Assembly (NCBI GenBank): GCA_963277665.1 | Contig: OY728165.1 | Span: 1,753,456,772-1,753,520,771 of the forward strand | Reading direction: 5' to 3' | Origin: Viscum album | Taxonomy: Eukaryota; Streptophyta; Magnoliopsida; Santalales; Viscaceae | Length of the DNA: 64,000 nt | In this document: positions 1 to 10,851 of the stretch, one piece after another | How positions within the stretch are numbered: position 1 is the first letter of the stretch | Layout: the number at the start of each line of letters is the position of its first letter | Position numbers and translations under genes: made by a program | The notes under the pieces: model-generated | Database searches by the model: none | Seen by the model: the letters and a program-made list of their open reading frames with translations, nothing else | Told to the model about the DNA's origin: nothing

Positions 1-44
1 TAAACTAATAATTTTTGAGATTCCAAATGTGCCACTCCCCTCTC

Positions 45-54
45 ATATAAGAGG
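45..54 (+). promoter_or_regulatory. TATA box of LTR A
   Basis: CATATAAGAG follows a CT-rich run and is followed by a second CT-rich run. This is the context of the TATA box in both LTRs of the full-length element (TTATAAAAGG near 36170 and GTATAAAAGG at 44751). Transcription would start about 30 bases downstream. Activity is inferred. Confidence 0.5.
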
Positions 55-221
55 GCACCTCTCCTTATCTATTATTCACACCTACAAATACATTTTTCTC
101 TAAAAACACACAACCATTTCCCCCCCAAATTCCATCACTTCATCCTATATTCTATAAATTTTCACAAAGAAAACTTGTGGAGTCCTTTTGTAAAGATCAA
201 AAGTGGACACCCAGATAAGAG

Positions 222-1996
222 GTAATTGTTTTACGAACTGTTTCAATGTTATATATTTATTCTACTTCATTTTACAGATCTTTTTCCATAAAAAGTAATA
301 ATTTCTATATATACTATACTATGATATTTTTTTATTATTATGAGACAAATATATTTTTCCTTTTACCCATCATAAGAAAAACAATATCCCCATATGTGTG
401 TACATACGAATTAATGTCTCCATGATGTGGTGTAATAATTTTCATATATATATTATTTAAATGGGTATAAATATGAATAAAAATTATTTAAATAATAAAT
501 ATGACATTCTATTATTACATTATTATTCATATTCCATCCAAATCCTTACACTTTACCATTATGGAATCACACTATCTCTTATGCGTACGTACAACCTACC
601 ATCTCGATGATATGATGAGATTCACACTATAGTAAAACCATTTATGAATGATTAAGAAAATTTATATAATAAAATAATATAATATTTATGAACTTAATAT
701 AATTTTCGACATGATAAAGATATATACTATTTATAAGAAACAAGACTTACATGGGAAAATAAACATAAGAAAATGAAGCAGTTCATGGGAGAAATAATTA
801 TAATAATGAATTATTATTTGGAAAAAAAATAAGGGGGTCATATATCATATCATAAATAATGGATATAGTATTTATATAGCTTAATATAATAATTTAAATA
901 CATTACAAGATGTTAACACACCCTCTTCTAAATCAGAGTATGTGGTAAGGGTTAATTTCACAATTTTATTATTATCTAGGATAACTTTTACATAAGAATT
1001 TAATGGGACATATTTATCATCCATTTCCATGTTTCTATATAATTTATTTCCAAAAATTATTACTATTATGCTAAAATTGTTTAAAGAATTTTTTTCTCAT
1101 GATATTTTTTAGAAAAGGAATATTTTTTCATTTTCCTTATGGTGTACTTTGAATTTTTCAACAATGTATGAGAATAATGTATTTTAACATATATGGCGTG
1201 ATCATATTTTTCCATATTCATGACACCATAATGTTCCTTAATCATCCTTTATAATCTTATAATATTTTTTAATGAAAATAAGCTATTTTTAAATTTTAAG
1301 GAATTATTAATAACAATTTTCATTAAAAGGGGTATTTCTCTAAATAAGATTCTATTTATTTTATTAAAAAAATAAAGTATGTTAACATAATCAGATGTAT
1401 ATTATGTTTAATTGAGGATTATTTCATATGATACAACTTATAATATTTTATTTAAAGTTTTCTGAATAGTTTTACTTTGAATGTGGTAATTTTATACCAT
1501 TAATGGTTTATGGAATATGTATTAATATTTAATATGCCAGTTTAACTATGAATGTTTATGTTGGTTATGTTTTATCCATTTAATAATAGGAATGAATTGG
1601 ACGTAATAAGTGATGGGTGGGGCCTTCTATAGATCCTTGATGCATCATTATGTGTAATGAGACAAGATAGTTTTTATTTTACCCATCTATGAATGGCCTT
1701 GACACAATGCCTTGATGATATGGTTATGATGCCTGTCATTATTCATTCCCTCTTTATGAGATTAGTTTTTGATATTGAATGTCATTATATGACTAGTAGA
1801 TATCCATGCGAATGTTTAAATGTTGTTATTTTATTAATTATTTCCATATTATGATCAAGGTTATCTTTCAAAGGCTTTTGTTTCAATTCTATACCTTGAC
1901 TTAAGTGTTTATGCTAATTTATGATAGCTTTCGCTATTTGGTTTATCCTTATTGAGTATCTAAGCTCACCCATTTCATATGTTTGATTTTCCCTAG
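222..1996 (+). other. Putative intron inside LTR A (GT-AG)
   Basis: The donor AAGAG|GTAATT has GT at 222-223. The acceptor is a T-rich tract ending TTTTCCCTAG with AG at 1995-1996. Both lie at positions equivalent to the donor and acceptor in the other LTRs of the window, although the sequence between has diverged heavily. Predicted length is about 1.8 kb. Splicing itself is an inference. Confidence 0.5.
387..622 (+). repeat. Paired CpG-rich motif in LTR A
   Basis: Two related motifs lie about 190 bp apart. The second (576-622) keeps ATGCGTACGTAC followed by ACCTACCATCTC. The first (387-437) has decayed to GTGTGTACATACG followed by GTCTCCATGATGTGGTG. They match the pairs in LTR B and in the full-length element. 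Confidence 0.65.
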
Positions 1997-2230
1997 TATT
2001 TGATGACGAATATTATGACTGACCTTCCAGGATTTTCTAATAGATATGAGTGTATTCAAATATAAATACTATGTTACTTTTTATTTCATGATATAAAGTA
2101 AAACTTATGCTTATATCTAGTTTTTCCAATATCTCTAAACAGATTGGTCCTTTGAGATTTGATTTATTGTGATCATTTCAATGCAATAAAATAATACACT
2201 ATCTCCAAGCATCTTGGCTCAATGAGTTGA

Positions 2231-2377
2231 AAGTTTTTTTTACCTATCTTCCTTAGTAGTTGTGGGATTACCCACATTGTGGATGCATGTTCTATTCCAT
2301 TTTGTAGTTCTTCCAAGGATGGTACTCCCTGATGGATTAGGGAATGAGTTCCCCATATCATTTGTATAGATTGAGAT
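2231..2377. other. Junction between LTR A and minisatellite
   Basis: Nothing recognisable beyond a run resembling the start of the array (TAGTTCTTCCAAGG, TGATGGATTAGGG) that also precedes the second array near 13395. No primer-binding site of the TGGTATCAGAGC type is visible just after the LTR. Confidence 0.4.
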
Positions 2378-2765
2378 AGTTCTCCCTTGTTGTAGCAGAT
2401 TGTGGTATCTCCATGTTTGTTGGTTGGATATACTAGTTACTCCCCTACCGAACTAGGGTGAGGGTAAGCCATCCATGGATTTTTACTCCCCAACCATGTT
2501 AGGGAACAAGTCCTCTAGCCCGAGGTTAGTACTCCCATATCATTTTAGGATAAACAACCACAAAATAATCTAGCTAGTACCTTGGTACTCCCCTATCATA
2601 ATAGGGTATTGGTCATATAGACAACAAGTGGTACTCCACTAGTGTGTTAGAGTGTGGGTCCTCTATCTATTGAGTTGTACTCCCTTGTCATACTAGAGTG
2701 CGATTCTTCACCTACAAAGTATTACTCCCTTGTATCGGAGTAGCAGTGGGGAGAAGGGCCTCATT
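2378..2765 (+). repeat. Hairpin-bearing minisatellite, copy 1
   Basis: Seven to eight imperfect tandem units of about 44-58 bp each begin with (T/G)TACTCCC(C). Unit starts lie near 2437, 2487, 2529, 2587, 2631, 2678 and 2723. Many units contain an inverted pair CCCTA...TAGGG; the best is CCCTATCATAATAGGG near 2591. Other units read CCTACCGAACTAGGG and CCAACCATGTTAGGG. A homologous array with the same flanks lies at 13390-13860, so it is a constituent of the element family and not random simple sequence. Confidence 0.75.
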
Positions 2766-4611
2766 TGGAGTTTGTTATATTTCATCTATTTATTACAATT
2801 ATGAGGAGATTTCCCCACCACTAGTTACATACCATACCTAGTTAGGAGTTAGAAAACCCTCTACATATTGATGTGTGGTCCACTCCATTGAAAAGATATA
2901 TAGGCTTTTTTGGGTTAAATAGGAGATAATACTCCCTCGATAGCATGGTAGTGGAGGGGTACAAGTCCCTCCATTCTCTCTTTTTAGTGAAGATTCACAT
3001 AGTTCAATGTATAGAGTTTTTCTCCCTAAACTATGTACAATGGTGAGGGGTATGACACTCCACTAGTGTTTCTTACAACCATATGCAGGGAGAATGTTAG
3101 CTATGGGATGGCCTTTGGTACTGCGCACTAGAGATGGACTTGGAAAGTTGTTCTTGATGCAGCATATCTCTCTGAATGGTGACTTCATGGATGACTATGC
3201 TCATGGTGTTGGGTTTCCTGGGTTTTTAAACGTTAGATCCTTCATTAGAATCCTATTGATGGCTATGGGGTCATAACCTTATGGGACTCAGAGTCTGAGG
3301 CGAGTATATCTGGGTGATTTCTAGGAGTACTTATGGTGTTGTCACATATTTGGGTTAACACCCCTTGTGGAATGAGATAACAATTAACGTATTACAGGGG
3401 ATGGTTCTAGATGAAGTTTTTTTGTCGATTGTGTTCCATATGTCTAGGTCAATAAAAATATTTGAATTCAGTTGCTAGTTTTTTCTTCTGTGTTTTGGGG
3501 TCCTTATTGGGTATTTTTTAAACTCAACCCTACACGATCATTTCTTGTATGTGTTCTGTATTTTGTAGACAAAAAACGTTATGATAGTGTCTCTGGAGGA
3601 CCAAAGTATGGAAATGGTTTGTGAGCTAGAAAAACCTCGGTGTTCACTTGATATGGGCCAAGGATCCTACTAAAAGTTTTCATTGACTGAGATCCCATCC
3701 TTCTGAGTAGTTCGTCCCATTTATTGTTTTCCTTTGGTGGGTGTGTGTTTTTCCCTTTTTTCATATTCAATACTTTTTACATATTTTAGTTTGAGAATGT
3801 TTTATACATTCATTTTAGTTTCCATTTTTATATATCTCTCCACTATTGCATTGAGGTTTTTATGGGTTCATTCTTGTAGGTACCTAAGAAAAAAATCCCA
3901 CCATCTGTGTGATATGCCTACTCGACCCTAGTCACGGACGCCAAGCCTATTGGAGGAGGGATTTGGGAGTTTTGGCCTCAACCCCATTGGGTTGGTTCAT
4001 GGGTGAGTGTTACTAGATCCAGGTTCAACTTTGGGACCACTCTCTCAACTACTTGGTTTTGCTTACATAAGGACAATGTTATAGTGTTTCAAGTTCATCT
4101 CTGAGGCCCGAGATTCAAGTGTTAGAGTGGTAGCCAACATATCCATTCACTCAGACTATAATAACCATATTTTCAACTTTTTATATTAGGACACTGGTTT
4201 TAGGTAAATAATGGTAATGCATCATAGATGACTAGGTTTTAGTTCCTCATCATTCCTCTTGAGTCTGATGTTCATATATACTATTGACAATGGAGCTTCT
4301 AGATTCTTCCTCCATGATGATATACAAATGATGTTACATAGTGGGATTGTGGTGATGATCCACCCATGATTAATATTTAATAAATGGAAATATTTATGAG
4401 GTGGTTCCTCCCATTGCTTTAATAGATGAGTCACTACCCAATGAGGATCTTGTTGTTCTAGATATTTAGGATGAGGACACACATAGGATGAGTGCACTAC
4501 ATGAGTTCCAAAGGTAGATAATTATAAGGTGTCAGGATGATCTAGAACCCCATACAGCTGATGAATGGTTTGAGGTAGTCATGTGTGATTTTTTCTCTTG
4601 AGGACACCAAC
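2766..4611 (+). mobile_element. Degenerate internal region of element A
   Basis: This stretch is colinear with 13861-15110. Shared blocks include GTATATCTGGGTGATTTCTA (3305) against its counterpart at 14400, and a proline/threonine-rich coding-like patch at 3880-3960 against 14985-15060. Frames are broken everywhere and the longest open stretches are about 60-90 codons with no recognisable domain. I cannot assign it to gag or pol. It runs directly into the TGTAACACCCC start of LTR B after GAGGACACCAAC. Confidence 0.45.
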
Positions 4612-6689
4612 TGTAACACCCCAAGATTTCATATTAAGTTATTTTCTTTAATGTAATTTAATAGCTTGCGCTACACAGAACACTGTGTTCGAGCTCACCA
4701 TGACATAACAAAATAGTCATTCGAAAATCAGTTATGAATAGAATTAACTATATTTTGAATTTAATATACTCCATATAATATTAACATTCACATTAGGTGT
4801 TCGTTATACATAATATAACAATAAAATCAAAATTTTTTCAGATAAAGGATGTATTTTTAAAAAATGAAATTTTCCTGCCTTTTAATAGGGAACCCTTTAT
4901 AATACAATATTTGAAACTTTTATATTTTAAATTTGATGAAAATAAATTATTCTGTAGAAGTAGGTTATAAAAATTTTGTCTGGATAAATTTTTGGTGTTT
5001 TTTCTGATAACTTTCACATTTTAATGAACATTAAAAGATAATAAATTTTAATTGAAGACAAATTTTTTAATAAAAATAATTTATAGTGTAAAATTATACA
5101 TTTGAGTGTTTTTAAGTATAATTATATTATAATTTTATCGTATAATACAATGTAGTTTAGTGGAAGTAATTTCACTTTTATATTGAACATAAACACATAT
5201 CAATCTTTTGATAGTTTTTACTTCTAAAAAAACCGCTTTCGGGTCTTGATAGTGGGAATTAATTTTAAATTAATTATTGAAAATTCGATGTTTTTAATTT
5301 GGTAAAATATACAGCATTTTTGGATTTTTAATATCAAAATTATCCTAGGGTGATTTTTTTTATCTGAAAACATTAATTTTTGATGAAAGGTGACAAACAC
5401 TGCGTTATTGTTTAAAAAACAACATTTTATTTAAATAATTATTTATTTTATTTAAATTAATTTTAAGTAAAAAGAGATATATAATAACTATATTTGTTCA
5501 ATGTAAATCATTGGAGTCATTTTATAATAAAATTAGATGTATAAAAATTAATTGAATTGTTTTAACATTTTTTACCTACCTTCTAGGAACATTAACATAT
5601 TTTCATGAAATGTAATTTTACCATTTCTATGAATTGAATTTCAGAAATCTGAGAGAAATGATTGACATGACTAACTAAAATGTTTTTTTGATATGATGGA
5701 AATATTTTTTTGTGAATAGTAACTTTTTTACTTTTATTTACGACGGTTGAAAGTAAAACAGAGAATTAAAGGAAAAAATGATATTATAATTACCCTAACA
5801 CATGTCTTAATTCTATTGGATAAGTGTTTTTTGACCAAAATCAACCTTAGGAACAAAATATGATTCTCTTTGATCCACTTGGATTAGACGAGGAAATTTA
5901 TTATTATTTAATTAAAAGAAGAGTTAAAAGTATAAAATTGAAATTTTTATAATTAAATCATTTTTAATATTAGATTTTACACATAATAGGTTCTTCTACA
6001 AATATTCAATATAAATCAAATTTTTTATATATCATGGTATTTTATTTATAATTTTAAACACTTAATAATTAAATTTATTTACGAGACAATGACGATGCCG
6101 TAATTACCCTATTAATGAATAATTAAAATAATTGATATTATAAATATCAAAATAAATGTAAATTTATATATTTTTTTGAATTCCATGAATTTTATGGATT
6201 AATATGAAATGTTAGGTTTGATTCAATAAATTTTTCCAATGTAATCATGCTGTTATGACTTTCAAAAACAAAACAAATACCAAATTGTTTCAAAATTGAA
6301 ATAAATGATTTTATTAAAACAAATATTAAATTATTAAATGATATAATATTATTAAATAGCAAAGGGTTATCCAAAGGACTTATATAATGATATATATATC
6401 CTTAATTAAACTCTTGAGGTCGACTGACTATTTATAGTAAGTTTATTAACCATATAGTGTAAGAATACAAGAAGACATGGTAAACGATAAACTAATTAAC
6501 TAAGAGTTAAATCTAATTAATAAGGTTAATATGGTGACCTAAACTTGTAAAAAACCTTTTGGATGAAGGGATTTAGACCCATACCGACCTTATCTTCTAA
6601 ATAAATCCATTTTGATCAATTATAAAATGAAAACGATTATATAATAAAATAATATTTCAAACTTTTCCTAAAGTGACCCTCACCTCTCT

Positions 6690-6697
6690 TATTAAAG
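6690..6697 (+). promoter_or_regulatory. Degenerate TATA box of LTR B
   Basis: TATTAAAG lies in CTCTTATTAAAGGGTAC, preceded by AAAGTGACCCTCACCTC. The same context holds the TATA box near 36170 (AAGGTGACCCTCTCCTCC, TTATAAAAGGG). Confidence 0.45.
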
Positions 6698-7033
6698 GGT
6701 ACTTATGCTTCTCTCAAAATCACACCTCCAATGCGATTTGGCTCATCCAAACCCTAAAAAAATCTACACCTAACTACCATCAATTCATTCTATAGTCCTT
6801 AATTTGATCATAAATCCAACCTATGGATCCCTTTTGATCAAATCAAAATGAAGGATTCGAAGAAGAAATAATAATTTCACCACCTCTTTCAATGTTATCT
6901 ACTAATTCCACTTCCTATTTATTTGTTGTTTCCATTCCAAAATAACAAATCCAGTACCTTATACATACTGTGATGTTGTTATAAATATGGTACAACTATA
7001 TTTATTATTTTTTCCATCCTATGAATGATGAAG

Positions 7034-7272
7034 TCACCATACGTGCGTACGTACGACTAACCGCATCCACGTCGTGGTGTAGTTGTTATTCAATACTTCA
7101 TTTTTGGATAGTTATAAAAATCATGTATAATTGATGTAAATAATAAATATAAAATTGTATTTATTCTTTATATATGATTTAACATCCAATTACACAGGAT
7201 TTCACCTTCAATGGAATGATATTGTCCCTCATGCATACGTACGGATTACAGTCTCCACGAACACGATGAGAA
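7034..7272 (+). repeat. Paired CpG-rich motif in LTR B
   Basis: Motif 1 (7034-7082) contains CATACGTGCGTACGTACG and then CATCCACGTCGTGGTG. Motif 2 (7224-7272) contains CATACGTACGG and then GTCTCCACGAACACGATG. Spacing is 190 bp. CpG is retained here although the flanks are almost CpG-free. Confidence 0.7.
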
Positions 7273-8219
7273 TCATTCCCCATCGTAACAATTCAAGGAT
7301 AATTTTCTTTTAAAGACAAAAAATATTTTTTACTAACTAATTATAATTCTATATACTAAAAAAATACATCATTTTCATAACAAACATGACTTACATAACA
7401 AAACATATAAAGGAAAAAAATCAGTTAACTCCCAAAACAATGATACTACTAAAATAATATCAACAAAGCAATATTAGAAGATCATATATGATATAATATT
7501 TATGTATGTGGTTATTTTATAATTTAATAACAATTATTTATCTATTATACATGTGTTTAACATACCCTCAACTAAGGAAAAGTTCATGGTAACAGGTTTT
7601 CATCTCACTTTTATTCCCGTGAGATTCGTTCTATATTTGCCCTATTATATTTTGTGTGTTGTATATACTGTCTATGATTGTATTTTTTTGTAATATATTC
7701 TAATTTAAGGTATTTAAGTCATCATTGTATGATCATTATTTCATGGGGTTAATGTTTCGTAAGTTATAAATTAGTAATGGAATTTCATATTTCAATTTCC
7801 AATCATTCGGTTTTATGCAAACTTCATTAATTATTTGACTCCAAGATTATGTGTGAAACCACTATTTATTTACATATGTAGTAATTTTCACTCCCCATTG
7901 TTTGGATACACATTAGATACACATAATTACTCAATTTATAAATTCTCAAGTCATCGACATGAACTTGATACGAGTAATTTCAACTCAATTTCTATTCATT
8001 TAGTTAAACATCCATGTCAATAGTATTGTTTTTACAAGAATATGTGTGAATGTAATTTGATTGATTTACACTGAATATTCAATCATATTGAGTGTATTTA
8101 TATTTTTCACACATAATTATTTCATTGATTTATATTTAACCTAAAGATACATTCTTTATAAGGGATTTTATCTGAACTAATATTCCATTGAGACATCTTT
8201 GTTATTATGCTCCAATTAA

Positions 8220-8657
8220 CTTTTATATGGTGTATATACTGTGAGAAATTCGGATGCAGTGTTCAACCAATATAGCGACCCGGTGTTTGCAGGTGGTGTG
8301 GCTGGAGTCCCTACCATTCCATTGGCGAAGATGAGGGATCCTGGACAGCAACGTGAGACAAGCTCTGCCGAAGATCCTCAACAATAGATATCATCGATGC
8401 TGGAACACATGGATCTTCTTATGCACTCAGATGAAGAAATGGGAGAGGAATATATGGATATAAAATCATTGAAGAAGACAAGAAGACTGATTCACATGAT
8501 CACTACTAAGGAACAAGGTGTGTGGATTGATAGGAAGGCTTGTATTATACTCAGAGGACTCAATATTGGAAAGCTTGACATGGAGGAATTCACGGAATCT
8601 TGGGACAACATGGAACTTCAGTATGAAGGAATTTTGAAGGACTACCCTAACTCCTAG
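8220..8657 (+). pseudogene. Unrecognised coding-like segment inside LTR B
   Basis: One plus-strand frame is open from 8220 to 8657 apart from a single TAG at 8385. After that stop, an ATG at 8397 opens 86 codons ending at TAG 8655-8657. The protein is acidic and looks real in composition: MLEHMDLLMHSDEEMGEEY near its start, then a Lys/Arg stretch, then KLDMEEFTESWDN and a C-terminus ILKDYPNS. The upstream part reads PVFAGGVAGVPTIPLAKM. The DNA is visibly less AT-rich than its flanks, with a purine-first codon pattern. I recognise no domain. LTR A has no counterpart, so this is extra DNA in B: a captured host fragment, a piece of another element, or a gag fragment I fail to recognise. The opposite strand is open for 133 codons (8466-8867), but its composition looks less like a protein. 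Confidence 0.4.
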
Positions 8658-10089
8658 GTAAATTCTATTCCCTGGATATTGTATATGGAAATTGATTCCA
8701 ATCGGCTCAAACTGTTCTTCAACAAAGCTGTTGTTTCTTTTTGTGTTTAATGTTGTGAGGGTTCTAACCTTCCCCTTAAAAGTGTTAATTGAAAATAAAA
8801 AACTAACTTTGGTTAAATGTTTTAAAATTAAAATTCCATTCAAATGTTTCAAGGTGGTCTGGGTCACTTTGATTCAAAAATCTATTTTAAAAGGCTTCTT
8901 GATAAATAGCGAGACTTTTAAATTTATTAAATAAAAAGGGGGATATTTCTCTCAAATAGTATTGATTATTATTTTCATCTTTGTCAATATCATTCATTAT
9001 TCTCTATTAAGGTTACTTTATTATCATACAATCTTCCATATTGTAATGAATGAGTTATGTATTACTATGGATGTTCTATTTTTATACCATTCATGGTGTG
9101 TGGTTAAAATATTAACATTACATATTCTATTTTTAATACGAATGTTTAAATTATGTTTCAGCCTTTTATATGAGGAATGAATTTGACTTAGTAAGTGACT
9201 TGTGGTACCTCCTATAACTCTTTGATAAATCTATAGGACTCATGAGACAAACTAGTTTTTTGACATAAGGCCTTGACAAAATCTTATTTGTAGTCTTTGC
9301 ACGAGGCCTTGACTACGTGGTTATGATGTCCCGCATTATGCATTCCATCATTATGAAATTCGCTATTGATATTACATGTGATTATTTAACAATTATAATA
9401 TCAATATGAATAGGTAAATGGATTAATTGGATTTATATTTTCCATATTATGCTGAATTTTTTGTTTAAAAAGAATTTATTTTAGTCTTATACAATGGATT
9501 TAACATTTATGATTATTTATGAAATTTTCCGTGGTATTTATCTCTTTAATGAGCATCTGAGCTCACCCATTTCTAATGTTTTATTTTTCCCAGGATGTGA
9601 AGAAGTAAATTATGGATGACCTGTAGGAATATTCTATTGGGTATAAGAGTACTCAATAGAGACCCAATATTGTTGTTTTTCATTTCATAATGTAATGTAA
9701 AATTTATGTATGTATCTAGTACGTCCAATGCTACTAAACTAATCGGTATTTCAGGACTTGATTTATTATGATAATGAAAATGTTATGTAATAATCCCCCG
9801 ACTCAGTATAACGAGGGTCGGGGTGGTACACCTACTGATTAGATGGCGGTTCTATTGGATATCCTTTTACATTGTTCAGTTGGGAAATATTGGAGTCTAG
9901 TGGCACAATCCAACAATGAATAGATTCACTCTAGGTAAGAGTTTTAGAAAATCATTATGGAAGACTTTTACCCAACAATGTTGAGGTCAATTCATATCAT
10001 GGAGCATATAAATCTTCAATGTTGTCACATGACTATGGTAGAGTACTAATCACAATTCACAGACCTATTGTGTTATTCAATTAATATGA

Positions 10090-10281
10090 TGTGAGGATTT
10101 TTATTCAGATCCTGAAGCATCAAGAAGGGCCTCCATAAAGAAATATCAGAGGGGTTTTTCACATCGTATATTCCCGTATATATGGGGATACTTGAGAAAG
10201 CTCTATTCACTGGGAGAATCCAAGAAGTGGGATAAATGGACGTGGCTTGAAGTGGTGTTCTTGAAGCTAATGAATCTGTAA
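10090..10281 (+). pseudogene. gag: gag fragment (capsid-like)
   Basis: One frame is open for 63 codons before TAA at 10279. It is charged and aromatic (KKYQRGFSHRIF, then GESKKWDKWTWLEVV). It lies 110 bases upstream of a zinc-knuckle remnant, where the capsid part of a gypsy Gag would be. The assignment rests on this position and on composition rather than on a diagnostic motif. Confidence 0.35.
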
Positions 10282-10403
10282 TAGATGAAAGACGACATAT
10301 GAATGGTTTATGATGCATGATGAATAATGATGCCTAAACTCAGGCATGTGGGGCTTTAGCCTAAGATCAGTTCCAGAGATCAGGTCAGTCACAGGAGAGG
10401 CGA

Positions 10404-10452
10404 TGTTATGCTTGAACGAGTTGGGGAAATCATGCTAGAGACTATCCAACCC
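10404..10452 (+). pseudogene. gag: gag zinc-knuckle remnant
   Basis: TGT TAT GCT TG. AAC GAG TTG GGG AAA TCA TGC reads C-Y-A-C-N-E-L-G up to a one-base shift. The other frame continues N-H-A-R-D-Y-P, reconstructing a CX2CX4HX4C pattern with the last Cys changed to Tyr. This nucleic-acid-binding knuckle marks the end of Gag in gypsy elements. Confidence 0.5.
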
Positions 10453-10806
10453 ATTGTGCTACTGAGAGTGAACTGATTGATGATCTTCCCTAGTAAAGGC
10501 AGTGTTTTGAGAAGAGAGTTCTTCAAGAAGGATGATGCGGTGTAGGATTTGGGAGAGAAGCATTTGGTAGAAAACCATTTGATGTGTATTTTCCACTAAC
10601 CCCATGTGGTAAATAGTGAGATCATGGAGCTGGAGAACATAGGTGAGGAAAAAATCATGTCGTATCCCCCTTTGACCTAGAATATCCATTAATGAATAGA
10701 GGTACAATCTCTGTCCTCTTTACATTCCTCAATAGTAATTTTTATACATTGTTGTGAGGTAACCTATTATTTCCACTTATTACTCAAGGTTTAACCATGG
10801 GGAAAC

Positions 10807-10851
10807 AAGGTTTTGGTTGATCCCTATATTGGATTTATTCAATGTATCATT
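10807..10851 (+). pseudogene. Possible aspartic protease active-site trace
   Basis: KVLVDPYIGFIQCII aligns loosely with the gypsy protease start (V-L-I-D-S/P-G-A-T-H-S-F-I-S). The Asp is kept but the Gly is displaced. It sits 360 bases after the zinc knuckle, which suits the family order. The hit is short and uncertain. Confidence 0.3.

Larger units (their letters stand above)
1..2230 (+). repeat. LTR A, 5'-truncated by window edge (long-LTR gypsy family)
   Basis: This is the promoter-to-end part of a long LTR of the same superfamily as the LTRs of the full-length chromovirus further right. It aligns by eye with LTR B over its whole visible length. Shared landmarks in order are a CT-rich tract with TATA box (about 30-60), AAGAG|GTAA (217-225), two CpG-rich motifs (387-437, 576-622), a block reading GATGGGTGGGGCC (near 1611), and GCTCACCC followed by TTTTCCCTAG (1964-1996). 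The upstream U3 part lies outside the window. The right boundary near 2230 is estimated from where similarity to LTR B fades. There is no coding capacity. Confidence 0.7.
6868..9593 (+). other. Intron-equivalent of LTR B, donor destroyed
   Basis: The donor position reads AAGAAGAAATAAT where the other LTRs have AAGAAGAGGTAAT. Two G-to-A changes remove the GT. The acceptor survives: GCTCACCC...TTATTTTTCCCAG with AG at 9592-9593. The interval also carries the extra coding-like segment. Confidence 0.4.
4612..9830 (+). repeat. LTR B (complete, about 5.2 kb)
   Basis: The LTR begins TGTAACACCCC and ends GGGTCGGGGTGGTACA, a classic plant gypsy TG...CA pair. It contains the same landmarks as LTR A. 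It is longer than A between A positions 915 and 1330 because of roughly 950 extra bases (about 7690-8660) that include a coding-like segment. The five bases before it (CCAAC) and after it (CCTAC) differ at one position and could be a decayed target duplication, which would make B a solo LTR. Alternatively it is the 3' LTR of the element whose 5' LTR is A. Confidence 0.7.

Noticed and set aside
2587..2606. CCCTA/TAGGG words taken as an interstitial telomere repeat
   Set aside because: The words occur once per 44-58 bp unit as an inverted pair, not as contiguous TTTAGGG repeats.
8466..8867. 133-codon minus-strand open stretch opposite the LTR B coding island
   Set aside because: Its composition looks like the shadow of the plus-strand frame, which has a purine-first codon pattern.
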